Shown here in pieces: positions 55,227 through 64,000 of a stretch of 64,000 nt of DNA (its first letter is position 1; the number at the start of each line of letters is the position of its first letter). The stretch is taken from contig CAJHZI010000678.1 of the NCBI GenBank assembly GCA_905160935.1, forward strand, positions 1,296,001 through 1,360,000. The letters run 5' to 3'. The position numbers and the translations under genes were made by a program. The notes under the pieces are model-generated. The model had not been told where the DNA came from, ran no database searches, and saw only the letters and a program-made list of their open reading frames with translations. Origin of the DNA: Enchytraeus crypticus. Taxonomy: Eukaryota > Annelida > Clitellata > Enchytraeida > Enchytraeidae.

Positions 55227-57452
55227 CAAACTGTAATTATTACATATCTCTATTCCAAAAATTAACAATTATATTTCACAAAAACAAGAAATTAGCTTTG
55301 TTTCGATGGCACTTATTATCAAAGACAATAAAGTAGCTCGTTGTTGCCTAAACCACACTCTTGTGATTCAAATCACGATTGAAATCGTAGTTATCTTTTT
55401 TCCTACTTACAACAACGTAACGTGTATTGTACACTTTTATACTAGAATTCAACATACTTCACGCGGAACATAAAAAAATAAAAATAATAACAATTAGAGT
55501 GCAACGGTCATCAATGACAACACTATTGAGACAAAATCAAACCGGCGAACAAAAATATGGTCCAAAAACGAGGCAAATTCCAAAATCCAGAAAATCAACC
55601 CACACATATTCCAAATGACAATACAATATTAACACAACTCTTGATCTGTCTGCAGGCCTAAGGCACAAATTATTCATATCTTAACTACATCGATCATAAA
55701 TGGGCATACCTTAACGAAGTAATAATTAAATTAATCATGATGGCTTATTCTAGACAGTAGTAGCAATATAAAAAGCTTTTTGCTTCATATAAAAAACTTT
55801 TTTAAAATTTTTGTAGTATATGACGAAGAAATCAGAAAAAGAAGGGTTCTCTAGCCGTTTTCTGATAGCATTCACAGTACCCGCATTTGTATCGTCTACT
55901 ATCATCGGCAATACACGTAAGCAACTCAAATAATTTAATTCAAGTGTTCAACAGCAACAAAAATAAAATAATCAATCGTTAAAATTACCTATATTTAAAA
56001 AAAATAAAAATATAATGGTTTAATATCAAACAGAGAAATACAGCTTTATTTTAACTAAAATTTCACAGGGAAGCCGTTCAAATGTGCGAGTTCAGTGGAT
56101 AGCATCATGGAGTGGTGACAACAGCAGTGGATGGGGGGGGGGCGTGGTAGCCCCCGAACAGTTGAGGGTAGTAAAAGAAAGAGTGAAAGTGACAATAGTG
56201 AAAGTGAGATAGTGAAAGATGAGCATGAAAGCATAGCGACGAGAGAAGAGACAAAAACGCTGAACCAATATCTGAAGTTAAATGATATAAAAGCGTCTAA
56301 TAATGATCAAGCGTCCATTCCTCACCAGAATGGACACGTGATAGTAAATCTGTGAGGTCATAAAAGGGCGGCCGCTCAAACTATCACTGAGCTAGACTCT
56401 GACGGTTAAATAACAATATGATTTAATATCCAGTTTATTACACAACAAGAGAAGAGAAGGCTCACACGTTATAAACTATAGACGTAAGGTACGATAAATA
56501 AAACAACCTAGACAAAACGATGATAAGAGAGAAATAGAAAAATACAGCCATGAGTAACAGAGGTAAAACTAGTGCGACAATTATGCACTGAAAAACTCAT
56601 TTGGAATGATTATGAAAACATTGTACAGTAAGTTTATAATACATAAGTAACGAATAAAACTAAGTGCAGAAAACAATGATCATGTTTGGCTGATAAAATT
56701 TCAAGAAATACAAATAACTGTAAGCATTTAGAGTCCTTGAGATTTTTACCTTGCGTTAATTCATCGGTAGACAAGACAAATATTTCAGAATTTACAAGCG
56801 GACAAGCAGTCGATTAATAACTCAAGCTAAACGTTGAATTTTTAGTGGAAACTGCTAAATTTTATATAACTAGAAAATTGATAAAAAATAGTAACACAAA
56901 ATTAGCATTTGTACATGTATAAAAGATACAGTTCAAAGCTAAAGCCTCGTTTAACGTCTGTTTCCTGCTCGATAGCAAGTCAGTGCCGGGGAGAGCACTG
57001 AATTTGAACCCAGAATCTACTGATTCTTTGCTGGACAACTTGCCAACATGCCAAGAAAAATGTTAAGGAAATACACTACGTGTTTTATAATTATTTCACA
57101 AGAAAATTTTAAAGGTTCATAAATGTTTGATTTAAAAACTTCTAACGTTAAGCCTATATAGCTTTTTATAAAGTCAAGTCTGCATCTTATCAGATTAACT
57201 TAAATTAAATTATCAGCTACGATCAAGATGGGATAGTACAGCATACGCTACACAATGCAAAATGCATTGTATACTGGCACTATTTAATGCACATTGTATT
57301 AAATAACAAAATGTATTCTTAAACACATGTATTTAGAAAATTACCGTAAAAAATTAACAAAACAACTCAGTACAACAAAAGATATGAAGTAAAATCACCA
57401 GTTACCTAATTCCCAGATAACAAAAACATCAATTTGACTAAAGGCACCAGAA
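55227..57452. other. Intergenic between LINE and SLC45-like gene
   Basis: Holds a repeat F copy at 55490-55600, a G run near 56132 and a diverged SINE A relative at 56940-57055 (GAGCACTGAATTTGAACCC). The plus frame at 56131-56355, rich in Ser, Glu and Lys, has no recognised domain. Confidence 0.45.
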
Positions 57453-57713
57453 TTATACCGCTGCCGTTTTTATAAGTGACTGCATTTGAGTCTTATCGCC
57501 GACAACCCTGCCTATGCAGACACAGGCTATGGCTGCAGCCAGGCTAGCGCACATTACGTACGAGCCAACTGTGTGAGTGTAATGAACTATTGAGCCCATG
57601 AAGGAAGTTAAGACTACTTGAGATAGAAAGTAGGCACTGTCCAATGTTGACAGATCTGTGCCAAACCCTCTTGTCGGTACATCCATCCCCACTAATGTGT
57701 CGAAGAAATATAA
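57453..57713 (-). CDS. slc45: SLC45-like exon C (TM11-TM12 and C-terminus)
   Basis: Acceptor TTATTGCAG|TTA; 86 codons and TAA. It encodes VPTRGFGTDLSTLDSAYFLS, helix SQVVLTSFMGSIV, then YVMCASLAAAIACVCIGRVV and a short tail KTQMQSLIKTAAV. A donor-like GCG|GTATAA overlaps the stop, so a longer isoform is possible but not needed. Confidence 0.85.
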   Translation of the reverse strand, partial: LYFFDTLVGMDVPTRGFGTDLSTLDSAYFLSQVVLTSFMGSIVHYTHTVGSYVMCASLAAAIACVCIGRVVGDKTQMQSLIKTAAV

Positions 57714-57959
57714 CTGCAATAAATATAAACAACAGCATGATGTCTTCAAACGTCATAGCATAGAATATCACAGAGTCAAATCTATTTCTAATAGAAACAA
57801 AAAAATAATCGATATTAATAATAAGGAATAATAAGAACTAAACGAACAGGAATAAATAAGATAAAACTGTACTACAATTCAGTGGTACATTTTTGTAGTA
57901 ATTATAAGAATTCGAGTCCTGGGCTCTCCCGTCACTGACGTCACTTTCTGACGTCGTAG

Positions 57960-58470
57960 AACGGGCATACATGATATCGTAGAACAAGAGATATTATATT
58001 ATATTATATTATATTACATTATATTATATTATAATAATAATAATAATAATAATAGTAATAATAATAATAATCATAATAATAATAACAACAGTAATAAATA
58101 AATAAAAATAAAAATAATAAAACAGTTAAATAATTAATTTACTGTTTTCTTAAATTCACATTATAAGAATTAAATATTCCAAACAAGAAGAACAACATTC
58201 GATAATTTTCACAAGGGAAAGTAATATGCTAATATATTATTATTATATTATCAATATATACAATAAATTATAATTATTAATATACTTATGTGTATATTTA
58301 TTACATTACATGTACTTATGTGTATATTTATTAATGTACATGTAATGTAATAAATATACACATAAGTACATGTAATATAATAATTAATATAATTATTAAT
58401 ATTGACACGAAATAAATTAAAATTATTAATATTAGCAACATTTAATTATTAATATTGAAAATGTAGATAT
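57960..58470. repeat. AT-rich microsatellites and 32-bp perfect hairpin
   Basis: (ATATT)n at 57990-58025, (AAT)n to about 58110, and perfect inverted arms 58284-58315 and 58336-58367 with a 20-nt loop, built on ACTTATGTGTATATTTATTA. All lie in the SLC45-like intron between exons C and B. Confidence 0.85.
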
Positions 58471-58475
58471 GGAGA

Positions 58476-58795
58476 GGAATGAAAAGTATTAGCTGGACTC
58501 AAAGGGTTAAAAAGGAGAAATTCTTGGAGAGAGTTGGTACAGATCGACAGTCGATAAATACATTGAGAAATAGGAATAAGAATTGGATAGGACACATTGT
58601 AAGGGGGGGGGGAAGTCCACTAAAAGAGGGCATAGAAGGCAGAATGGAAGGAAATAGAGGCATAAGCAGGCCTAGGTTACGAATGTTAGACGATTTAAAG
58701 ATCCACTCATATGTGGACATGAAGAGGAAAGGAAAGGGGAAGAGTGGAGGCTCTATATACCATGGACCTGCCAGTAGGCAGTGCACTAAGAGAGA
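58476..58795 (+). mobile_element. LINE fragment, endonuclease/RT C-terminus
   Basis: Plus-strand frame with LERVGTDRQSINTLRNRNKN, WIGHIVRG, EGIEGRMEGNRG and MLDDLKIHSYVDMKRKGKG, the family C-terminal region, then CCATGGACCTGCCAGTAGGC and GTGCACTAAGAGAGAG. A G run at 58602-58610 marks a likely indel. Confidence 0.8.
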
Positions 58796-58899
58796 GATAA
58801 TTATTAGTAACAGAATTCAGAGGTGTGCATAAATATATACCATTAATTATCAACATGCCCTTTAACACCAATAGCCTAAAACAAACACCATATATCTCT

Positions 58900-59085
58900 C
58901 TCTCTTAGTGCACGGCCTACTGGCAGGTCCATGGTATATAAAGCCTCCTCTCTGCCCCTTTCCTCTTCATTCCACATATGAGTGGGTCTTTAAATCATCT
59001 AACTTACCTAATCTCGGCCTGCCCCTGCCTCTTTTTCCTTCCATTCTACCTTCTACGACCTCTATTAATAGACCTTCCCCATAAA
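58900..59085 (-). mobile_element. LINE 3'-end fragment
   Basis: CTCTCTTAGTGCACGGCCTA, CTGGCAGGTCCATGGTATAT, TGAGTGGGTCTTTAAATCAT and ATCTCGGCCTGCCCCTGCC, the complement of the copy 100 bp to the left. The two copies face each other and end 25 bp from SLC45-like exon B. Confidence 0.75.
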
Positions 59086-59109
59086 CACAACCAATATAAC
59101 ATCACACAC

Positions 59110-59376
59110 CTCTTTAGTGCTATGATACGACGTGACAAGCATGAATGGCACAGTAGTCATCGTGGCATAAGCGACTCCCGTACCGGCAGCCAATGCATTG
59201 ACGATGTAGATGTTCTTAGTGGTTAGCATCGCCAGCATGCAGCCACTGAACGATAGCATACCCATCAGATAGACGTTCCTTAGGCCCAGTCTGCCACCGA
59301 TGTATTCAATAGCCGGGGCATAGAGGCTTGACGTTACACAGTGCAGCAGCAGACCCCAGCTTCCGGCTCTAACACC
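59110..59376 (-). CDS. slc45: SLC45-like exon B (TM8-TM10)
   Basis: 89 codons, phase 0 to 0, acceptor GATACAG|GGT and donor GAG|GTGTGT. It encodes GVRAGSWGLLLHCVTSSLYA, the linker GGRLGLRNVYLMG, and two further hydrophobic segments ending TTVPFMLVTSYHSTKE. The expanded (CAT)n tail of a repeat D copy ends about 16 bp before the acceptor. Confidence 0.85.
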
Positions 59377-59389
59377 CTGTATCAATAAA

Positions 59390-59700
59390 TCATCATCATC
59401 GTCGTCGACATCGTCGTCGTCGTCATCGTCGTAATCGTAATCGTCATCGTCATCATCATCATAATCGTCTTCGTCATCATCATCATCATCATCACCATCA
59501 CCATCACCATCACCATCATCATCATCATCATCATCTTCCCTAGAATCCCGGTTTAACCAGGGTCGGGACACGAATAGACCTTCTCCAATCCTCTCTGTTC
59601 CACACAATCACAATATGCCATATCATTCCATTCGCTTAAAATTTTGCAGCAATTTCTGAAGCCTAGGCGCTCACCAACCAAATGCCCTTTCTGACGTTAT
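59390..59700 (-). repeat. Repeat D with long (CAT/CGT)n tail
   Basis: A trinucleotide array at 59390-59535 (CAT with CGT and AAT interruptions) is followed by AGAATCCCGGTTTAACCAGG, GTCGGGACACGAATAGACC and CTCACCAACCAAATGCCCTT. The open frame of D, Y and G residues across it is not a gene. Confidence 0.85.
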
Positions 59701-59714
59701 CACTTTACGGACTA

Positions 59715-60060
59715 ACAGATACTGGTTATCAATCAATAAATAAATGAATAATCTAATCATTATGAGTTATCAAACACATAAATGAATAAATAAATGAATT
59801 ATCTAGATATCAATCAATCAATAAATGAAGTATCTAGTTGTCAATCAATCAATGAATATCTAGTTGTCAATCAATCAATAAAAGTAGTATCTAGTTGACA
59901 ATCAATCAATAAATGAAGTATCTAAAATTTATTAATAACAAATAAATGATTATGTAACTCTCAATTAATAAATAAACGATAATCTGAGCAATCAATAAAT
60001 AAATCAACGATTTATCTAGCTATCAATTAATAAATCAATGATTTTTCTAGCTATGCATCA
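59715..60060. repeat. (AATC/AATA)n-rich tandem tract
   Basis: Repeats of the theme ATCAATCAATAAATGAAGTA with TATCTAGTTG spacers. Imperfect and AT-rich. Confidence 0.8.
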
Positions 60061-60210
60061 AGCGCAAACCTAATCAGTCCATCAATCATAACAGCTCTTC
60101 AATCAAAAATTATAAAATTATAATTATCTATTACACAATATTTCGATGTTTGGTGCCTTTTAAATAAACATATGGACTACTTACTGGCATACCTACTTAT
60201 TGGTATTTAC

Positions 60211-60382
60211 TTACGCGGTCGAAGCATCTTACCGACATCGTCACTGCTGAAGGCAGTGGCGATGAGGGTAAGATACTCGACCGGGGATCAGTGTGCGCGG
60301 GGTTCAAATCCTAGGCTCGCCCGTCACTGACATCGCTTCTGAGTGAGGAAACTGACGTTAACCGTAACTTTACCAGCTTTTT
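60211..60382 (+). repeat. SINE A, head-to-head with a partial inverted copy
   Basis: A partial minus-strand head (CGCGGTCGAAGCATCTTACC, GACATCGTCACTGC) is followed at 60250 by a full plus-strand SINE A with GACCGGGGATCAGTGTGCGC, B box GGGTTCAAATCC and GAAACTGACGTTAACCG. The junction forms a hairpin of about 40 bp. Confidence 0.8.
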
Positions 60383-60412
60383 TTACTACTACTATTAAGC
60401 AATCCATCAAAC

Positions 60413-60456
60413 ACACTATAAATGAATCAATTGATCGGTTGATTCATTTATAGTGT
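60413..60456. repeat. 18-bp perfect inverted repeat
   Basis: ACACTATAAATGAATCAA and its exact complement with an 8-nt loop, about 100 bp left of the DD37E transposon. Confidence 0.9.
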
Positions 60457-60560
60457 AGCTTGATATACTGTACAATAGATTTAAAAAATTAATTTTAATA
60501 CTTCAAAATCACAAGTCTGTGATTTAAAATATTTGAAACGTTTTAGGCAACATTTTTATA

Positions 60561-62139
60561 GGGTGTCGCATAAGTTCGTATACCGTTTTCAAATTGCAGT
60601 AATTCGGCTAGTAAAGGTCGCATGTTCATAAAATTTCGTATTCGTGTATAATAGATGTGAATTAGATGTTGGTGCAAGTTTATTTTCATTAGACCTGGAA
60701 ATGACGTCACACGGCGCTGTCGCGCAATGTGACCCATTTTCTGACTGGCGCAGCTAGAGACACGCTGTGGCTGCATGCAGCGCGTGCCTGGAAATTACCT
60801 GATGTTGTCGTCCAGGACCGCAGTCAAGGCTAATCAACGTGTCAATGTTATTGTTCGATGAGGCCGCGTATAATTTATAATATGGATAAAATTAAAATAA
60901 TACAATTACGTGCACAGGCAGTAGTATTGGCTAAAGAAGGATATTCGCATAAATGTATTGCACAAAAGTTAAATCGGAGTAAGTGTTGGGTTACGAAGTG
61001 GGTAGGTCGAAGCAAATTTGACGAAAAACTAGTGGATATGAAACGTAGTGGACGTCCGAAGATACTGTCTAATACAGCCAAGCGTCTCATCCAATCCGCA
61101 AAATACAGACGTGGACAGAGTTTGCGCCGTATTTCAAATCAACTGAAAATTCGTAATGAACGTGCTTCTAAGGACACAATTCGCAGATACATGGTTAATG
61201 ACCTGAAGTGGAAGAACTGGCGTCGCAAAAAAATTCCACTGTTGACTGATGCTCACAAGGTGAAACGTATTAAGTTTGCGCGTGATCATCGTAATTGGAC
61301 TGTTCAGGATTGGTCAAATGTTCTGTTTACTGACGAGTCACCCTTCAAAGTGTTTTACATACCCAATCCCAAGAACGACACTGTGTGGGGATCACAGGAG
61401 AGTAATGTTCCTCCCGCTGCTCAAATGAAGTTCAGTCCCTCGGTTATGGTTTGGGGCGGAATGACTGCACACGGATTAACGAGTCTGCACTTCATTCCGA
61501 ACGGTACACGACTTAACTCGGATTATTACATTGTAAACATACTGGATAAACTCGTCAAGCCAGCGTTTCAAAGAATCGTAACCGGCGGCAACGTTACTCG
61601 AGTAAAGCTGTTCAATGACAATGACCTTGGCATCTTTCAACAGGATGGTGCAAGATGTCATACATCAGCCAAAACAACAAGATGGTTGGAAGACAACATT
61701 CCATCGTACATTAAGCCGAAGGACTGGCCACCGAACTCTCCAGACCTTTCTCCTATCGAGAACCTGTGGAGTATTCTGTCGTTTAGTGTCTACCGCGATC
61801 CAGAGCCCACGAATGTTGTGCAGCTGAAACGTCGTCTACAACAAGCTTGGAGATCAGTGAAAGTGGAAATACTTCAGACATTAATCAAATCTATGCCGGA
61901 TAGAATACTCGCTGTCATTAAGCAAAAAGGAAATACTATAAAATATTAGTTTTTGCGAAAATGTGACGTCATTCAGAAAAATTTCAGTTTCTACTTAATT
62001 ACTTGTACGATTACAAATTAAATTGTACCCATATATTTTATTTATCGTGTCTACATACTGTCCAAATTTGGTTTAAAACGGTTAAGTAGTTCCAGAGTTA
62101 ATGCAATTTGAAAACGGTATACGAACTTATGCGACACCC
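60561..62139 (+). mobile_element. Intact Tc1/mariner DD37E transposon
   Basis: A 1579-bp element bounded by perfect 38-bp inverted repeats (60561-60598 and 62102-62139, beginning GGGTGTCGCATAAGTTCGTA), each flanked by TA, the standard Tc1/mariner target duplication. It carries one uninterrupted transposase gene on the plus strand. Similarity between the ends continues only weakly inward. Perfect repeats plus an open gene point to recent insertion. It sits in the SLC45-like intron between exons A and B, antisense to that gene. Confidence 0.95.
60858..61949 (+). CDS. DD37E Tc1/mariner transposase, 363 residues
   Basis: Cut-and-paste transposase of the IS630-Tc1-mariner superfamily. The N-terminal half has a helix-turn-helix region (AVVLAKEGYSHKCIAQKLNR, then SKCWVTKWVGRS) and the linker SGRPKIL at 64-70, like the GRPR motif between the two DNA-binding subdomains. 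A second helix-turn-helix follows (RRISNQLKI ... SKDTIRRYM). The catalytic domain has D159 (VLFTDES), D263 (GIFQQDGARCHTS) and E301 (SPDLSPIENLW). There are 37 residues between D263 and E301, so the signature is DD37E rather than DD34E of Tc1. Length is normal for the superfamily. The first ATG gives 363 residues; a second in-frame Met at residue 9 is an alternative start. All key residues are present, so it could be active. Confidence 0.93.
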   Translation: MRPRIIYNMDKIKIIQLRAQAVVLAKEGYSHKCIAQKLNRSKCWVTKWVGRSKFDEKLVDMKRSGRPKILSNTAKRLIQSAKYRRGQSLRRISNQLKIRNERASKDTIRRYMVNDLKWKNWRRKKIPLLTDAHKVKRIKFARDHRNWTVQDWSNVLFTDESPFKVFYIPNPKNDTVWGSQESNVPPAAQMKFSPSVMVWGGMTAHGLTSLHFIPNGTRLNSDYYIVNILDKLVKPAFQRIVTGGNVTRVKLFNDNDLGIFQQDGARCHTSAKTTRWLEDNIPSYIKPKDWPPNSPDLSPIENLWSILSFSVYRDPEPTNVVQLKRRLQQAWRSVKVEILQTLIKSMPDRILAVIKQKGNTIKY

Positions 62140-62184
62140 TATATTTCAATCATTCGACCAATCAATCAGCTAAAATCAATCTAC

Positions 62185-62597
62185 CTCGTCATACAATTGC
62201 CTGGCATGTGAATTTTCCACTGCATGGGGGTCTCCGTTATACACCGCCTGCCCCACGAAATCCGTGTAAAAGAGATTAAAGGCCATCAGCGCAGTCCAGC
62301 TGCAGAAATTAGCCAAAGCTAACCGTCTCAAAACCATCGGAACTTTAAATAAAGATCTGATGTTATCTGGTAGCAATGCATAAAAGTAGCGGGTCCAAGG
62401 AATGTTCTTGAGTCGAATGAGATTCAGGAAAGATAAAAATGAAGCGTAAATTTCAGACAGGTATTTCCGACTGGGTAAAGTCGCCTTTGGGTTTTCCCCA
62501 GCATCAAGATGATCATCAGAAGAGAGCAGATCGTCGCTCACATATCCGGGGTCGAGAGAATTAGCTGAGTCGTTAGTTCTGGAGGTCTGTAGGGTAT
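62185..62597 (-). CDS. slc45: SLC45-like exon A (loop and TM7)
   Basis: Acceptor TTTGTGCAG|AT, donor GAG|GTAGAT; two bases plus 137 codons. It begins with a Ser/Asp-rich loop (SLDPGYVSDDLLSSDDHLDA), continues through LSEIYASFLSFLNLIRLKNI and enters the membrane at LALANFCSWTALMAFNLFYT, followed by DFVGQAVYNGDP. The DD37E transposon starts 45 bp beyond the donor. Confidence 0.85.
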
Positions 62598-62632
62598 CTG
62601 CACAAAAGTAACCGCAAAACACGCTCATAATA

Positions 62633-62772
62633 GTCATCATCATCATCTTCCCTTGAATCCCAGTTTAACCAGGGTCAGAGATACGAATAAGCGGTCTCAA
62701 ATCCTCTCTGTCCTACATCATATCATCCATCAATCAATCCCTTATTTGAGACTTTTCCATTCGTTTAAACTT
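62633..62772 (-). repeat. Repeat D, minus strand
   Basis: (CAT)n, CCTTGAATCCCAGTTTAACC, AGGGTCAGAGATACGAATAA, CAAATCCTCTCTGTCCTACA and CATTCGTTTAAAC. Its tail ends about 36 bp upstream of the SLC45-like exon A acceptor, in sense orientation for that gene. Confidence 0.8.
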
Positions 62773-64000
62773 TAATAATAGTATAATAATAATAGTCTAT
62801 AGCATAATAGTCTAAGTATAAAATGTAAAAATGCCAATGTATATATTGAGTAAATGTAAAAAGAAAATAAACCATATGATGCATATATTAAATACACTTA
62901 GAAAGCTACAATAGCTAGGTTAGACTAAGAGTTTTTTAGATATCTGGGGTTTGGTGCAAAATTAATTGTTACTATTTACCGTGTTATCTCATGGGGCCAC
63001 GGAACTCTATTGCCGCTAGCACTTTCTTTCAGTTTCTATAATTTTCTTACACCTACATGTTCCCCTTATTGACGTCTTAGTATTGAAACACACAATTCTT
63101 AGTCTCTGTCTTAGTACCACTATGATAAGGTAGAGACAGTTTTGATTAAAATTTGTGGCCAGCTGCTTGTCAGAAAAATTAGTTAGCCACTGGGATATTT
63201 AATGAGTACTTCATATATTTATTTATATTTACTCAATATTATTAGCATTTATTGTTAGAATGTATTAAAGTTCCCCACCACACCGAGAGGAGTGGAAAAG
63301 GGCTATTCGAATCCTGCCCCTAGAACTGAAATGGGATTCAAGGGAAGATGATGATGATGATTAGATTTATTGTATGAAAAAATAGTATGAAAAGTCAGCA
63401 GTTATTGAAACTTATTAAATAAAATTCTAATATAAATAAGTGAACTTTCCTTAATATTTCATTGAAAATTTTAAACGAAGTTGAATGAGACTACTTTATC
63501 ATGTGACATCAGTAACTACACAACTGAGTCGAATTGTTTAGATACCTAAACAATTATCAGTTAAATTTACTTAAACAAAATATATTTTCGTTGTCTTTGG
63601 TAGGATGTGTTCAATCCTTAATCCCATAAAGGATTTCTTACAGGCTCTGTGACATGCAAAATTCTGATTATTTTAATTACTTATACTTGCAGTTGATGAC
63701 GTCTGAAAGGGCATTCGATTGGTCAGCGCCTAGGCTCCAGAAATTGCAATAAAATTTTCTAAAATGAATGGAAAAGTGAAGATCTGTTCGTATCCCGAAC
63801 CTAGCTAAACTGGGATTCAAGGTAAGATGATGATGATGATGATGATACTCGCAGTTGACGAAGCTTTCACTTCTTTACTCGTTTTTAGAGTGAGACTAAA
63901 CTAAATAGAAATATATATTTGAAATTTCATAAAAATAGTTATAGGCCTATTGGTCAATGGCTCTTTTTGGTAAATGTACTTGTATAATGTAGTTTTCAGT
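62773..64000. other. SLC45-like intron or upstream region, two repeat D copies
   Basis: No upstream SLC45 exon was recognised. Repeat D copies lie at about 63268-63362 (TGGGATTCAAGGGAAGATGA) and 63690-63846 (AGGGCATTCGATTGGTCAGC ... CTGGGATTCAAGGTAAGATG). The rest is AT-rich. Confidence 0.5.

Larger units (their letters stand above)
57453..62597 (-). other. slc45: SLC45-family transporter gene, 3' half (three exons)
   Basis: Three minus-strand exons join in phase into 312 codons ending at TAA. The order is a cytosolic loop, then the second half of a 12-helix MFS protein. Diagnostic SLC45 strings are RRLALANFCSW, FNLFYTDFVGQAVYNGDP, GSWGLLLHCVTSSLYAPAIE, TTVPFMLVTSYH and RGFGTDLSTLDSAYFLSQ; vertebrate SLC45 members have FFTDFMGQVVF.GDP and RGMGVDISLLSCQYFLAQ at the same places. 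The family moves sugars with protons across plasma, lysosomal or melanosomal membranes. The six N-terminal helices would be encoded beyond 62597 and were not seen up to 64000. Which member it is cannot be decided. Confidence 0.85.

Noticed and set aside
56131..56355. Small Ser/Glu/Lys-rich open frame on the plus strand
   Set aside because: No domain, no initiation or splice evidence, low complexity and adjacent to a G run; cannot be supported as a gene.
59065..59607. 180-residue protein with a long Asp/Tyr run
   Set aside because: Only the part from 59376 down to 59110 is an exon; the acidic run is the (CAT)n tail of a repeat read through the upstream intron.

Overview
The window is nuclear DNA of an invertebrate animal: strongly AT-rich, with short exons in long introns, GT-AG splice sites, many tRNA-derived SINEs, decayed LINEs, Tc1/mariner transposons, a foldback element, minisatellites and long (TA)n, (CT)n and (CAT)n tracts. 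I see no bacterial, viral or organellar gene organisation. The species cannot be named from sequence; a non-vertebrate bilaterian is the best reading.

Three host genes can be assembled exon by exon, all on the minus strand, with matching splice phases at every junction. (1) An RBFOX (Fox-1) splicing regulator, 27359 down to 8157: ten exons, 421 codons, RRM spread over four exons; the last coding exon was not found. (2) A membrane-anchored protein, 47471 down to 33642: nine exons giving a closed 595-residue reading frame, with an N-terminal membrane helix, an SMP-like lipid-transfer domain resembling C2CD2/TMEM24, no recognisable C2 domain and polybasic clusters near the C-terminus. (3) The 3' half of an SLC45-family MFS transporter, 62597 down to 57453: three exons ending at a stop; its 5' part lies off the right edge or was not recognised.

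The rest is mostly mobile DNA. The left edge holds a LINE reverse-transcriptase tail. A dead DD34D mariner with inverted repeats of roughly 190 bp lies at 7065-8022. An intact DD37E Tc1/mariner element with perfect 38-bp terminal repeats and a full 363-codon transposase sits in the SLC45 intron at 60561-62139, only 45 bp from a splice donor. A 1.5-kb foldback element (35814-37349) carries a hAT-like short element in its centre. A truncated jockey-like reverse transcriptase (53874-55226) has lost one aspartate of its YADD box. At least four SINE/short-repeat families recur, with SINE-in-SINE nesting at 40.4 and 50.3 kb. Minisatellites of 27, 21, 37 and 50 bp and several long perfect hairpins account for many spurious open frames.

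The three genes are unrelated in pathway and share only strand and neighbourhood. No CRISPR array, operon or functional RNA gene was found; one 5S rRNA-like relic is reported.
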